Both the position numbers and the translations under genes were made by a program. Positions 16,491 through 26,436 of a stretch of DNA of 64,000 bases are shown in pieces; the first letter of the stretch is position 1, and every line of letters starts with the position of its first letter. Below the pieces are notes generated by a model. That model saw only the letters and a program-made list of their open reading frames with translations. It was not told where the DNA came from and did no database searches. This DNA is from Microbacterium sp. zg-Y818 (GTDB lineage Bacteria > Actinomycetota > Actinomycetes > Actinomycetales > Microbacteriaceae), in assembly GCF_030246905.1 (NCBI RefSeq), contig NZ_CP126741.1, forward strand, positions 2,666,001-2,730,000, written 5' to 3'.

Positions 16491-17531
16491 ATGTCGAACG
16501 AACCCATCCTCGAAGCGCGGGGACTCACCAAGCGCTTCACAGTCAAGAAGAAGACCGTCGCGGCGGTCACCGACCTCACGTTCCAGGTCGCCGCCGGCGA
16601 ACTGGTCGCCTTTCTCGGCCCCAACGGTGCCGGAAAGTCCACGAGCCTGCGCATGCTGACGACGCTGCTCGCCCCGACCGAAGGCACCGCGCGCGTCGTC
16701 GGGCGCGACATCCTGCGAGACCCCGCCGGTGTGCGCGCCCGCATCGGCTACGTCGGACAGCTCACCAGCGGCAGCTTCGCACAGCGGGTGCGCGACGAGC
16801 TGCTCAGCCAGGGCGCGTTCTACGGGCTCTCGCGCACCGCCTCGGTCACGCGCGCCGACGAGCTCATCGAGTCGCTCGACCTCGCACCCTTCGCGTCGCA
16901 GTCTGTCCAGCAGCTCTCGGGCGGCCAGAAGCGGCGCCTCGACATCGCGCTCGGGCTCATGCACGCGCCGCCCCTGCTGTTCCTCGACGAACCCTCCACA
17001 GGGCTCGACCCGCAGAGCCGGGCGAACCTCTGGCAGCACATCCTCGACCTGCGCACCACGCACGGCACGACGGTGTTCCTCACGACGCACTATCTGGAGG
17101 AGGCCGACCGGTACGCCGAGCGGGTCATGGTCATGGACAGCGGGCGCGTGATCGCCGACGACACCGCCGCCCGCATGAAGGCGGAACTGGCCGGTGACCT
17201 GCTCACCCTCGGCTTCGAGGGGCGTGCAGACGCGGATGCCGCGCTGCCCGTGGTCGGACGCCTCACTGACCGCGACGTGCAGCGTCAGGACGCGGCATCC
17301 CTCACCCTCACCGTGCCCGACGGCGACCGGCTGCTGCCGGCGGCGATCCGCGCGCTGGACGAAGCGGGCATCGCCGTCACCCGCGCCACGGGCGTGCCGC
17401 CCACCCTCGACGACGTCTTCCTCGCGCTGACCGGACGCACCCTGCGCGACGCGGGAGAGGGCGCGGCAACCGGCGAGACCGAGACACCGCAGGCGGCCAC
17501 CGCCGCCCAGCCGACAGGAGCCGCACGATGA
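16491..17531 (+). CDS. ABC-2 exporter ATP-binding protein (DrrA-like)
   Basis: The 346-residue ATPase has Walker A GPNGAGKSTSLRML, signature LSGGQKRRLDIAL, Walker B LLFLDEPSTGLD and the H-loop TTHYLEEADRY. A C-terminal ~100-residue extension is typical of daunorubicin-resistance-type ATPases. It pairs with the permease whose start overlaps its stop by 4 bases (ATGA). Divergent from the WYL regulator. Confidence 0.93.
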   Translation: MSNEPILEARGLTKRFTVKKKTVAAVTDLTFQVAAGELVAFLGPNGAGKSTSLRMLTTLLAPTEGTARVVGRDILRDPAGVRARIGYVGQLTSGSFAQRVRDELLSQGAFYGLSRTASVTRADELIESLDLAPFASQSVQQLSGGQKRRLDIALGLMHAPPLLFLDEPSTGLDPQSRANLWQHILDLRTTHGTTVFLTTHYLEEADRYAERVMVMDSGRVIADDTAARMKAELAGDLLTLGFEGRADADAALPVVGRLTDRDVQRQDAASLTLTVPDGDRLLPAAIRALDEAGIAVTRATGVPPTLDDVFLALTGRTLRDAGEGAATGETETPQAATAAQPTGAAR

Positions 17532-18319
17532 CCGCCACCACCGCCCGACCTGACACCGCCGTGCGCCCCCACGCCGCGCGCGACACGTGGCACGTGCTCA
17601 CCCGGGAGCTCCGCCCGGTGGTGCGCGACCCGTTCACGCTCATCTTCAGCCTCGTGCAGCCACTGGTCTTCCTCGGGCTGTTCGCGCCGCTGCTGATCGG
17701 CACCTCCGGCGCGCCGGCATCCGAGACCCTGCAGTGGTTCGTGCCTGGGGTGCTGGTGATGATCGTCCTCTTCGGCACCGGCGCGACGGGCTCGAACCTG
17801 CAGTACGAGATGATGACCGGCTCGCACGAACGCACGCTGGTGGCGCCGCTGGTGCGCTCGTCGCTGCTTGTCGGCCGCGCTCTCAAGGAGATCGTGCCGA
17901 TCCTCGTGCAGGCCCTGCTCATCGTGCTGATCGCGTGGCCGTTCGGCTTCTCGATCCACCCGATCGGCGTCGTGGTCGGCCTTGCTCTGCTCGCGGTGTT
18001 CGGCGTCGGGCTGGGGTCGCTGTCGTATGCGCTGGCCCTCGCGACCCGCGACAGGGAGTGGCTCTTCTGGGGCGTGCAGCAGACGCTGATCTTCCCGTTG
18101 CTGATCCTGTCGGGCATGCTGCTGCCCCTCGACGCCGCGCCGGGATGGATGCGGGCGGTCGCCACCGTGAATCCGATCAACTGGGTCGTGCAGGCCGAGC
18201 GCGCACTGTTCGCCGGGGATGTCGGCAGCGGCCCGGTTCTCTGGGGTTGGGTCGCCGCCTTGGCACTTGCGGCGGTCGGGCTCGCCGTCGGCATCCGCGC
18301 GATGCGCCGCAGCAGCTGA
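17528..18319 (+). CDS. ABC-2 exporter permease (DrrB-like)
   Basis: The 263-residue membrane protein has six hydrophobic segments, and the PVVRDPFTLIFSLVQPLVFLGLFAPLL and LFWGVQQTLIFPLLILSGMLLPLDAAPGWMR regions typical of ABC2_membrane / DrrB proteins. Translationally coupled to the ATPase. Likely exports a drug-like or lipid substrate that cannot be named from sequence. Confidence 0.92.
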   Translation: MTATTARPDTAVRPHAARDTWHVLTRELRPVVRDPFTLIFSLVQPLVFLGLFAPLLIGTSGAPASETLQWFVPGVLVMIVLFGTGATGSNLQYEMMTGSHERTLVAPLVRSSLLVGRALKEIVPILVQALLIVLIAWPFGFSIHPIGVVVGLALLAVFGVGLGSLSYALALATRDREWLFWGVQQTLIFPLLILSGMLLPLDAAPGWMRAVATVNPINWVVQAERALFAGDVGSGPVLWGWVAALALAAVGLAVGIRAMRRSS

Positions 18320-18338
18320 CCGCCGGGGGCAGGGTGCG

Positions 18339-20132
18339 TCAGACGCCGCCGCCTCCGCCGCCTCCGCCGCCCCCGCCTGCGGAGCCACCGCCGGACGAGC
18401 CGCCCGACGTCGACGACGACGACATCGCGGCGCTCGACAGCGAGGCGATGCTCGACGAGAACGCGGCGGCGTTGAACGCCGCGGAGCCGTAGTACCACGA
18501 TGGGGTCACCCCGGCGTCTCCGTAGTAGACCATCAGCTCATCAGCCCACTTCTTCTCCTGCCCGAAGACGACGGCATAGGGCAGCAGCGTCTCGTACAGG
18601 TGGATCATCTGCCGTGGGTCGCCGACGTCGACGGGGCGCCGCTCGGCACCCATCGGCGATTGCAGCATGCGGATGCGGTCCGCCTCCGCCCAGTCGATGA
18701 AGATCTTCAGGCCCGCCAGGTGGTCACGCAGCTCCGCACCGGCATCCGTCAACGGCCGGTGGAAGACCAACCCCATTCCGAAGGCCAGCACGATCCCCGC
18801 CACCACCATGAGCACCAGCGGCACCAACACGTTGACGGATGCCGCGATTGCCAGCATCCCGAAGAGGATCACGAGCACCGTCCCGGCGAACAGCGCCGCC
18901 GCGGGCCACGTGCGCACGCGCCCGGGAACCGACCGATACACCCCTCGCTTCTTGAGCTCGACTCCCGCCGCCTTGAGGATCTTCGAGGCCACGCCCGACA
19001 GCCGCGTGTCCTGCTTGCCGAACTCGAAGGTCGCACCGGGCCGCGCGCCCTTGCCGAACAGCCCGTCGAGCAACATGCGGCCGTCGCGGTCCGCCCGAGA
19101 GCGATCGACCAGCTCCACCTGCAGCTTCGACCCGCCGAATGCGCGTTTCGATCCCTCCACGATGCGGAGGGACCCCACGATGGCCTGCTCGAGCACCTCC
19201 GCCGGAATGGCCTTCGACGTCTTGCCGAGCATGACGGCGCTCTCCAGGGCATCCACCCCCGGCGGGGGCGTGAACTCCGCGATGACCGTCGGGCGTCCGG
19301 GAGCGTCGCGCAACCAGCGCCGCCGCGTCCAGACCGCGAAACCGAACGCCCCGGCCATCCCGAGCGCAGACGCTGCCTGCGCCCAGCCCCACCCCGACGC
19401 GAAGTACGACGAGTCGAACAGCACGAAGGTGTCGGGGTCGAATCCGACCGCGATGGTCATCGTCTCGTAGGGAGCAAGGTCTACGGCATCCGCCGTTACG
19501 GTCACAGAGCCGTCCTCAGCAGTCACCGCTTGAATCTCGCACTGTTGCGTGACGCCCTGGTCGCCGACATAGCAGGATTGGCGGCCCGTGAGCGCTCCGG
19601 CGAGATCGGCATCCATGTGGAGGGTCGCCGTCACCTCGCCGAACGGCTGCAGCCAATCGACGCCGTTGACGTCCCAGTAGAATTCCTGGCCACCGTCGTC
19701 GAAGGTCCAGGTGACGTTTTCGAGGTCGTAGGTGAAAACGAAGGTCTGCTCGCCACGCAGGTAGTCGTCGGCGCGCGAGACCATCTCGAAGACGCCGTCG
19801 TCACTGTCGCTCTCGGCCGGCCGCTCGACGCCGGCCTCGTCGGTGATCGAGATGAGCCTCGGGTTGAGCGGCTGCCCGTTGTACGACGTCGGGATCGCGC
19901 GCCGCACTCCGCGGTTCTGGTCGGCGTCGGGGAAGACCGCGACGAACGTCTCCACCACGCGCAGCCGGCTCGTGCCGTCCTCGGCGCGGGTGAGGGTGTA
20001 GTCGACGTCGAGGCTGTCGAAGGTGAAGTCGTCGACGTCAGCCGCCACCGGGCCGAGCGCTCCGGCGGACGCTGCGAGCCCGACCAGGAGCAGGGCGAAC
20101 GTCAGCGCGATCCTTCTGGAAACGTGCACCAT
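18339..20132 (-). CDS. DUF2207 membrane protein with Gly-rich tail
   Basis: The 597-residue protein has an N-terminal signal sequence (RIALTFALLLVGLAASAGAL), an extracytoplasmic DUF2207 domain (DDFTFDSLDVDYTLTRAEDGTSRLRVVETF...FTYDLENV), several membrane helices around residues 260 and 415-460, a cytoplasmic part, and a C-terminal Gly run. The Gly tail is encoded by a CCGCCT-type tandem repeat at about 18340-18385 and may vary in length. Function unknown; common in actinobacteria. Confidence 0.9.
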   Translation of the reverse strand: MVHVSRRIALTFALLLVGLAASAGALGPVAADVDDFTFDSLDVDYTLTRAEDGTSRLRVVETFVAVFPDADQNRGVRRAIPTSYNGQPLNPRLISITDEAGVERPAESDSDDGVFEMVSRADDYLRGEQTFVFTYDLENVTWTFDDGGQEFYWDVNGVDWLQPFGEVTATLHMDADLAGALTGRQSCYVGDQGVTQQCEIQAVTAEDGSVTVTADAVDLAPYETMTIAVGFDPDTFVLFDSSYFASGWGWAQAASALGMAGAFGFAVWTRRRWLRDAPGRPTVIAEFTPPPGVDALESAVMLGKTSKAIPAEVLEQAIVGSLRIVEGSKRAFGGSKLQVELVDRSRADRDGRMLLDGLFGKGARPGATFEFGKQDTRLSGVASKILKAAGVELKKRGVYRSVPGRVRTWPAAALFAGTVLVILFGMLAIAASVNVLVPLVLMVVAGIVLAFGMGLVFHRPLTDAGAELRDHLAGLKIFIDWAEADRIRMLQSPMGAERRPVDVGDPRQMIHLYETLLPYAVVFGQEKKWADELMVYYGDAGVTPSWYYGSAAFNAAAFSSSIASLSSAAMSSSSTSGGSSGGGSAGGGGGGGGGGGV

Positions 20133-20212
20133 GCGTTCAGCCTATGGGCGCGCTGCGGGCCTGTCCGCCGCTGCGCCCGGTCGCTCGCACCGTCGGGGCT
20201 ACAGTGGTCCCC

Positions 20213-20638
20213 ATGACCGACCGACGCCTCGCCGTGGATGCCTGGGAGGCGCTGTTCCGGGCTCAGTACGAGGTGTTCCAGGAGATCAGCAACGACTTCG
20301 ACGGATCGGGGCTGACCCAGGCGGAGTACGACGTGATGCTGACGGTGACCCGGTGCGAATCGGGCGCGCGGCTGCGCGAAGTCACCGCCAACATGCTCAT
20401 CAGCCAGCCGAGCGTCTCGCGCCTGGTCGACCGCATGGTGTCACGGGGACTCCTGACCAAATGCGCCGACCCCACCGATGGGCGCGGGGCCGTGCTCCAG
20501 GCGACACCAGAGGGCACCGCGATGTTCCGCCGTCTGGCCACCCGCCACGGACAGTCGATCGCCGCCCGCATGTCGGTGCTCGACGACGACGAGCTGCGGC
20601 AGCTACGGGACCTCGCGACGAAGCTGCGCGGGGTCTGA
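20213..20638 (+). CDS. MarR-family transcriptional regulator
   Basis: The 141-residue winged-helix protein (GLTQAEYDVMLTVTRCESGARLREVTANMLISQPSVSRLVDRMVSRGLLTKCADPTDGRG) is a standard MarR regulator. Its start codon is the ATG at MTDRRL, about 80 bases from the divergent DUF2207 gene. It faces, convergently, the ABC-2 exporter genes 15 bases away. The ligand is unknown. Confidence 0.9.
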   Translation: MTDRRLAVDAWEALFRAQYEVFQEISNDFDGSGLTQAEYDVMLTVTRCESGARLREVTANMLISQPSVSRLVDRMVSRGLLTKCADPTDGRGAVLQATPEGTAMFRRLATRHGQSIAARMSVLDDDELRQLRDLATKLRGV

Positions 20639-20652
20639 CGCAGACGCCGCGC

Positions 20653-21387
20653 TCAGGGCGTCCGGCGCCGCAGGGTCAGCGGGGCGAGCACGAGGAAGCC
20701 GACAGCGAAGGCCACGACGACCAGCAGCGGACCCCACAGGTCGCTGCCCTCCTCGCCTGCGGTCACCGCGTTGATCGCATCGACTGCGTAACTGAGGGGA
20801 AGCCAGTCGCTGATCGCGTACAGCACGTCGGGCATCTCATCGCGGGGCATCAGCAGCCCACCCAGGATGATCTGCGGAAAGACGAGCAGCGGCATGAACT
20901 GCACGGCTTGGAACTCGGTTCGGGCGAACGCGCTGGCGAGCAGCCCCAGCGCGGTGCCGAGGACGGCGTCGACCACGGCGACAAGGCCCAGCTGCCAGAG
21001 CGGACCTTCCACGCTCAGTCCGCACACCCCGACCGCGAACCCCACCGTGACCACGGCCTGCAGCGCCGCCATCGCGCCGAATGCCAGGGCGTAGCCCAGG
21101 ATGAAATCCCCCTTGCCCAGCGGGGTCGCCATGAGCCGCTCCAGCGTTCCCGACCGACGCTCCCGCAGCGTCGTCACCGAGGTGACCAGGAACATCACCA
21201 CGAACGGGAAGAGCGCCAGGATCGGGCCGCCGAAGGTGTCGAACACCCCTTCCCTGTCGGCGAAGAGCCAGGAGAACAGCCCGACCAGCAGACTCGGCGC
21301 CACCAGCATCAGCGCGATCGAACGGGGGTCGTGACTGAGCTGACGCAGCACCCGCGCCGCGGTGGCCAGCGTGCGCCCCGGGTTCAC
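20653..21387 (-). CDS. ABC-2 exporter permease
   Basis: The 244-residue protein has six hydrophobic segments, with LMLVAPSLLVGLFSWLFAD, TLRERRSGTLERLMATPLGKGDFILGYALAF and LVFPQIILGGLLMPRDEMPDVLYAISDWLPLSYAVDAI, typical of ABC2_membrane_3 permeases. The GTG start is chosen because it overlaps the upstream ATPase stop (GTGTGA), indicating translational coupling; there is no suitable ATG. Confidence 0.9.
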   Translation of the reverse strand: MNPGRTLATAARVLRQLSHDPRSIALMLVAPSLLVGLFSWLFADREGVFDTFGGPILALFPFVVMFLVTSVTTLRERRSGTLERLMATPLGKGDFILGYALAFGAMAALQAVVTVGFAVGVCGLSVEGPLWQLGLVAVVDAVLGTALGLLASAFARTEFQAVQFMPLLVFPQIILGGLLMPRDEMPDVLYAISDWLPLSYAVDAINAVTAGEEGSDLWGPLLVVVAFAVGFLVLAPLTLRRRTP

Positions 21388-22169
21388 ACCGCGCCCCCGT
21401 GGCGGCCGCGACGGCGATGCTCGCGCCGCAGATGCCCGCCCGCCCGTGCCGGGCCGCGCTCGATGAGCGTCAAGAAGGCCGCATCGGGGTCGGTCGCGCC
21501 AGTGGCCTGGAGGAGCCCCTGCGGCGTCGTCTGCGTCAGCACGCTTCCGTCGTGGATCAGCGCGACGTCGTCGCACCGCATCGCCTCGTCCATCACATGA
21601 CTCGACACGATGAGCGTCGCACCGGCATCGGCCAGGCGCCGGAAGATCGCCCACAGACTCTGCCGCAGCACCGGGTCGAGTCCCACGGTGGGCTCGTCCA
21701 GCACCAGCACATCGGGCGAGCCGAGCATGGCCACGGCGAGCGAGACCCGGCTGCGCTGCCCGCCTGACAAGCGACCTGCCGGCTGCGTGCGCTGGGCGGT
21801 GAGGTCGACATCGGCCATCACGCGTGAGACATCGGATGCCGTCGCGCCGAGCAGCCGCGCGGCGTAGCGCAGGTTCTGCTCCACGGTGAGGTCGTCGTAC
21901 ACCGAGGCACCCTGCGTCGCGTACGACACCCGGCGCCGCAGGGCGACGGAGCCTGCCGGCTCGCCCAGAACGGTGACGCTGCCTGCGGCCACGATCTGAA
22001 CCCCCACGATCGCCCGCATGAGCGTCGTCTTGCCGCCACCGCTCGGCCCGAGAAGGCCCGTGATGCGCCCGCGCGGGATGCGCATGTCGAGACCGTCGAA
22101 CACCGTGGTGCGGCCGCGCTTCACGACCAGGCCCTGCACCTGCACTGCGGCATCCGGGTCCGTCCCCAT
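21384..22169 (-). CDS. ABC-2 exporter ATP-binding protein
   Basis: The 261-residue ATPase has Walker A GPSGGGKTTLMRAI, signature LSGGQRSRVSLAVAM, Walker B VLVLDEPTVGLD and SSHVMDEAMRCDDVALI. It ends in a short His/Arg-rich tail that runs into the overlapping permease start. Together the pair makes a small exporter, possibly multidrug or NodIJ-like, of unknown substrate. Confidence 0.92.
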   Translation of the reverse strand: MGTDPDAAVQVQGLVVKRGRTTVFDGLDMRIPRGRITGLLGPSGGGKTTLMRAIVGVQIVAAGSVTVLGEPAGSVALRRRVSYATQGASVYDDLTVEQNLRYAARLLGATASDVSRVMADVDLTAQRTQPAGRLSGGQRSRVSLAVAMLGSPDVLVLDEPTVGLDPVLRQSLWAIFRRLADAGATLIVSSHVMDEAMRCDDVALIHDGSVLTQTTPQGLLQATGATDPDAAFLTLIERGPARAGGHLRREHRRRGRHGGAV

Positions 22170-22221
22170 ACCCCTATCGTGGCCCGGCCCCCGCCCAGGC
22201 GCGAGAGGTGCGAGGGGCGAG

Positions 22222-23226
22222 TCACCAGCGGTTGTGCACCTCCTCGGCGAAGCCCAGGATCCCGTCGAACGCGATCGTGTCGCCGTCGTCGGTGGTGAAG
22301 GTGCCCGACCAGTGGCCGAAGCACTGGTCGGTGCGCGACGACAGCACGAGCAGGTTCGTCTTGCTGACCTTGTCGTAGAACGGGGTGAACGTGGCATCCA
22401 GGCCACCGCCGGTGATGCGCCACGGGCGCCGCCAGGTGGCGATGTCGTAGTCCCAGGTGAGCTCTTCGTGGATCTTGTGCAGGCGGCCGTCGACGAGCAT
22501 CGCATTCTCGGTCGAGCCGGTGCCGTCGGTCCATTTGGCCCCGACCTGGATGCCGATGACGCGGCCGGCTGCATCACGCCCCGACCCGGCACCCCAGTTC
22601 CACTGCACGTCGTACGGCCAGCGACCGCGGCCGTGGTCGAGCACCGCCCAGGACTGCCCCTCGGGCACGTCATAGGTCACGCCGTCGACCACGACCGTGC
22701 CCACGGCGGGCCGCGCGACGTCCTTCACCGTGTACTGGAACCGACGAGAGCTCCAGGGCACCACCACCGCGAGGCGCTCGTGCCCGTCGGGGAGCTGGGC
22801 GACGACGTCGAACGAGGCATCCTCGATGCGCGCGCGCAGGCGCGCGCCACCGGGGACCTCGTCGATGTCGATCTCGAGTCCCTTCGCCCGTGCCCGGGAC
22901 GATCCCTGCTCGAGCCGTGGCGCGAGAGTCACCCCCCGCGGCGGGATCACGGTCGCGTCGGCCTGCCAGGTGCGCTCGGTCGCCCGGTCGAAGATCCAGA
23001 CGCCGAGAACTGCGGCGTAGTCGATCGACGACACGGTGAAGGCGAGGATGTGCGTGGGGGTCGTGACGTTCCAGTACTCCCACCGCTTGTTGCGCCCCCA
23101 CGAGCGGGTGTGCACGCGCGAGGCGTCGACGATCGGCTGGCGTGCCCACCCGACGGCATCGCGGTTGAGCACCCGGCCGTCGCCCGCGGTGAGCGAGACG
23201 GGTTCGGTCAGTTCGCGCAGCGTCAC
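22222..23226 (-). CDS. DUF2804 domain protein
   Basis: The 334-residue protein has a GTG start that overlaps the GH2 glycosidase stop (GTGTGA). It matches DUF2804: RSWGRNKRWEYWNVTTPTHILAFTVSSIDYAAVLGVWIFD, WPYDVQWNWGAGSG, ENAMLVDGRLHKIHEELTW and a Tyr/Trp-rich C-terminus. The fold resembles lipocalin-like or carotenoid-processing beta proteins; no reaction is established. Its place as the last gene in a sugar-related operon suggests a role with glycans or glycosides, but this is inference. Confidence 0.88.
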   Translation of the reverse strand: MTLRELTEPVSLTAGDGRVLNRDAVGWARQPIVDASRVHTRSWGRNKRWEYWNVTTPTHILAFTVSSIDYAAVLGVWIFDRATERTWQADATVIPPRGVTLAPRLEQGSSRARAKGLEIDIDEVPGGARLRARIEDASFDVVAQLPDGHERLAVVVPWSSRRFQYTVKDVARPAVGTVVVDGVTYDVPEGQSWAVLDHGRGRWPYDVQWNWGAGSGRDAAGRVIGIQVGAKWTDGTGSTENAMLVDGRLHKIHEELTWDYDIATWRRPWRITGGGLDATFTPFYDKVSKTNLLVLSSRTDQCFGHWSGTFTTDDGDTIAFDGILGFAEEVHNRW

Positions 23227-25046
23227 ACGGGCTCCTCTTCTGCGGCAGTGCGTGAGGATGCCGCGGCCTGCAGCCGCACGTTCATCGCGCGTAGCGCCGC
23301 CTCGTCGACCTTCACATACCGGCGGTCGTAGGTGACCATGCCGTTGACCTCGTCCTCGACGTCCGAGAGCTGCGTGTACACGGTCGCCGCCAGCCCGCGG
23401 CCGATCGCGGGGACGATCTCCGCGTCGTGCAGGCGCTCGAGCGCCCGCTGCAGCGTCTTCCGGGAGCGGTAGCGCCGGTAGCCGAACACCTTGTCCGTCC
23501 AGGTGCGGCCGGGCACCGCGAGGCTGTAACCGCCGTACTCCGTGACGGCCTCGACCCGCCCGTCGCGCCGACGCGGCATGCGCACCGGGCGAAAGTACAC
23601 GTGCCGGCTGTGCAGGTCGCCCGCGCGTTGGTCGTGCCAGCCGCTCGCATGGTCGATCGGACGGGTGGGGTCGAGGTCGCGCACCAGTGCGGCGATGCGG
23701 GCGGCGTCGAACTGGCCCCACCCCTCGTTGAACGGCACCCAGAGCGACAGCGAAGGCACGCTCCGCAGGTGCTCGATCATCTCGACGAGCTCCGCCTCGA
23801 AGCGCTCCCGGCCCCTCGCGTCGGCGCGCGCGAACCGCGCATAGCGGGTGTCGTCGAGCGCGGGGGCGCCGAACACCGGTGCGGTGATGACGGCCGGCCG
23901 ATAGCGCCCGCCGCCGTTGACCGCGTCCTGCCACACCAGCATGCCGAGCCGGTCGCAGTGGTGGTACCAGCGCAGCGGCTCGACCTTGATGTGCTTTCGC
24001 AGCATGGTGTAGCCGAGGCGCTTCGCGAGGCGGATGTCGTACTCCAGCGCCGCGTCGCTCGGGGCGGTGTAGCCGCCGTCGGGCCAGTAACCCTGGTCGA
24101 GCAGTCCCACCGGCAGATGCGGACGCCCGTTCAGCAGCAGCCGCGCGTGGCCGCGGTCGTCGACGCCGACGCCGAACGAGCGCATGCCGACATAGCTCTG
24201 CACCCGGTCCTCGCCGAGGGTCACCTCGATGTCGTACAGGAACGGATCGTCGGGCGACCAGGCCCGCACCGGCGCCGGCAGGGCGATGCGCGTCGGCTCG
24301 CCCACCGGCACGGTCGCGGTGGCCACGACCGCGCCCGCAGCCGACACCGAGACGACGGCCTCGACACCGGCACCGTGCACACTCTCGACCGTCACCTCCA
24401 CGGCCGCCCCGGGCAGATCCGGGGTGAGCACCAGCGCGTCGACAGCGACGCGGGGCACGATCTCGAGCCACACCGTCTGCCAGATACCCGACTGCGGCGT
24501 GTACCAGATGCCCCCGCGCCGGCTGGACTGCTTGCCGCGCGCGAGCCACGCGGCATCCGTCACGTCGCGCACCGCGACGGTGATCTCGTGCGCGTCGCCG
24601 TCGGCGAGAGCCGCCGTGGCATCGAGCGTGAACGGCAGATACCCGCCGGTGTGACCGCCGACCTCGACCCCGTCGACGGCGACGCGGCAGGATTGGTCCA
24701 CCCCGCCGAAGTGCAGCAGCACGCGCTCGTCGTCGCCGACGGGCCGCGGCAAGGCGAACGTGCGGCGGTACCAGAGCGTCTCGTCGGCGCCGAGCGACCG
24801 CCCGACGCCCGACAGCGGCGTCTCGGGCGAGAACGGCACGACGATCTCGCCCTCCCAAGCCGGTGGCGCCACGGTCGGGTCGGCGACGGCGAGGGGGTCG
24901 GATGCCGCGAACGGCGTCACCGCGTACGACCAGATCCCGTTGAGGTTCGTCCACCCCTCGCGCACGAGCTGGGGGCGCGGGTACTCCGGCAGGGGAGCAT
25001 CGCGGTCGAGGCGTTCGCCCCACGGGGTCAGCATCGGCTCGCTCAT
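23223..25046 (-). CDS. Glycoside hydrolase family 2 protein
   Basis: The 607-residue protein has the three N-terminal GH2 domains (sugar-binding jelly roll with LWYRRTFALP and HFGGVDQSCRVAVDGVEVG; immunoglobulin-like; TIM barrel). The likely acid/base Glu lies in LWVPFNEGWGQFD and the nucleophile in AVTEYGGYSL. It has no signal peptide, so it acts on an imported glycoside, presumably delivered by the preceding MFS transporter. The start ATG overlaps the MFS stop. Beta-galactosidase, beta-glucuronidase or mannosidase specificity cannot be decided. Confidence 0.92.
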   Translation of the reverse strand: MSEPMLTPWGERLDRDAPLPEYPRPQLVREGWTNLNGIWSYAVTPFAASDPLAVADPTVAPPAWEGEIVVPFSPETPLSGVGRSLGADETLWYRRTFALPRPVGDDERVLLHFGGVDQSCRVAVDGVEVGGHTGGYLPFTLDATAALADGDAHEITVAVRDVTDAAWLARGKQSSRRGGIWYTPQSGIWQTVWLEIVPRVAVDALVLTPDLPGAAVEVTVESVHGAGVEAVVSVSAAGAVVATATVPVGEPTRIALPAPVRAWSPDDPFLYDIEVTLGEDRVQSYVGMRSFGVGVDDRGHARLLLNGRPHLPVGLLDQGYWPDGGYTAPSDAALEYDIRLAKRLGYTMLRKHIKVEPLRWYHHCDRLGMLVWQDAVNGGGRYRPAVITAPVFGAPALDDTRYARFARADARGRERFEAELVEMIEHLRSVPSLSLWVPFNEGWGQFDAARIAALVRDLDPTRPIDHASGWHDQRAGDLHSRHVYFRPVRMPRRRDGRVEAVTEYGGYSLAVPGRTWTDKVFGYRRYRSRKTLQRALERLHDAEIVPAIGRGLAATVYTQLSDVEDEVNGMVTYDRRYVKVDEAALRAMNVRLQAAASSRTAAEEEPV

Positions 25047-26362
25047 GCGGCATCCACCCTCTCCGGCAGGCGCCGCAGCGCCAGCATCGGCACGACGACG
25101 AGCAGGGCGACGACCGCCGCCGCCGGGAAGATCCACGGGGTCGGCACCTGCTTCACGACGCCGAGGTCGACGTAGGTCTCGTTCGCGCCGATGATGACCG
25201 CCGAGCCGATGAAGGGTCCGATCACCATCGGGATCAGCACCACGAAGATCATGCGCAGCCCCTGCACCATGCCCACGCGGTCGCCCGGCGTCGCATCGCG
25301 GACGCTGGCCGAGAGCGACGCGGTGGAGAGCATGAACCCGCCCATCATGATCGTGCCGAAGACGATCACGCTCAGCATGTCGCGGACGACGAACATGCCG
25401 GCAAGCCCCACGACCATGAAGATCACGGCGGGAAGGATGGCCCGGGTCTTGCCGACCCGGTCCACCACCCGGCCGCCGACGACGCTGATGACGGCGGCGA
25501 GGGTCAGCACGCTCGCGAGCACGATCGGGTAGCCGTCGATGCGCAGGTACCGCTGGATGTAGATGATCAGGTACGGGAAGTACACCTGCGTGCTGGTGCC
25601 GATGATCGCCCACGCCACCAGCAGCGTGTACAGCCGCGGGTGACACCGCACGGTCGAGGGCCGGAGCCCGTGCACCAGGGCACGCAGGTATCCATCGGAG
25701 GACGACTGGATGCCGGGTGCATCGCGCACCAGGAACCACGCGACGACGCCGACGACGGCCGTGGCGATGCCGATGATCGCGAAGAACAGCTTCCATTCGC
25801 CGGCCTGGGTGAGCGGGTCGAGCAGCCCGAACACCAGCAGCATCGCCATGAGCGGGAGCACCGACAACACCGCATCGACACGGCCCCGGTCGGCGGGGGT
25901 CGTGGCATCGGTCACCCAGGCGTTGAACGCCGCGTCGTTCGCCCCCGAGCCGAACACCGACATCACGCAGTCGAGCAGGATGATCGCGACCACGGCGGTG
26001 CCGACCACAAGAGCCGCCTGGGCCCCCGCCGAGGGCTGCACGAAGCCGAAGGTCGCCGTCGTCAGGCCCCACAGGATGTAGCCGATCGCGATGAACGGGC
26101 GGCGGCGGCGCACTCGGTCGGACCAGGCGCCGACGAGCATGGTCGACAGGGTCGCAGCCACCGCCGATGCGGCGACGAGCACGGCGATGACGGTGGGGTC
26201 GGTCGTGATCGTGTCGTAGACGAACACGTTGAGGTACATGTTCTCGACCGTCCAGGCGAGCTGGCCGACGAACCCGACGAGCACGACGACCCACCAGGTA
26301 CGGCCGGCCACGCGCGGGAGGCGAGCGCGGGCAGGAGCGGGAGCGGTGGGGGTGGCGGACAT
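25043..26362 (-). CDS. MFS (GPH/SLC45-like) sugar transporter
   Basis: The 439-residue protein has 12 hydrophobic segments. VVLVGFVGQLAWTVENMYLNVFVYDTI and the loop VGAWSDRVRRRRPFIAIGYILWG fit the GPH/SLC45 group of MFS sugar carriers. Of two nearby ATGs, 26362 is preferred because AAGGA lies 5 bases upstream. It leads a coupled operon with a GH2 enzyme and DUF2804 and probably imports the glycoside they act upon. Confidence 0.9.
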   Translation of the reverse strand: MSATPTAPAPARARLPRVAGRTWWVVVLVGFVGQLAWTVENMYLNVFVYDTITTDPTVIAVLVAASAVAATLSTMLVGAWSDRVRRRRPFIAIGYILWGLTTATFGFVQPSAGAQAALVVGTAVVAIILLDCVMSVFGSGANDAAFNAWVTDATTPADRGRVDAVLSVLPLMAMLLVFGLLDPLTQAGEWKLFFAIIGIATAVVGVVAWFLVRDAPGIQSSSDGYLRALVHGLRPSTVRCHPRLYTLLVAWAIIGTSTQVYFPYLIIYIQRYLRIDGYPIVLASVLTLAAVISVVGGRVVDRVGKTRAILPAVIFMVVGLAGMFVVRDMLSVIVFGTIMMGGFMLSTASLSASVRDATPGDRVGMVQGLRMIFVVLIPMVIGPFIGSAVIIGANETYVDLGVVKQVPTPWIFPAAAVVALLVVVPMLALRRLPERVDAA

Positions 26363-26436
26363 CGGCATCCTTGCTGACGGACCGGGGTTCGGGTGCCTCG
26401 ATCCTACGCGCGACGCACAGCGCGGCGGCGCGAAGG

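Noticed and set aside
18340..18385. CRISPR or minisatellite array
   Set aside because: The CCGCCT-type repeat lies inside the DUF2207 gene and encodes its Gly tail; there are no spacers. No CRISPR-like array exists elsewhere in the window.
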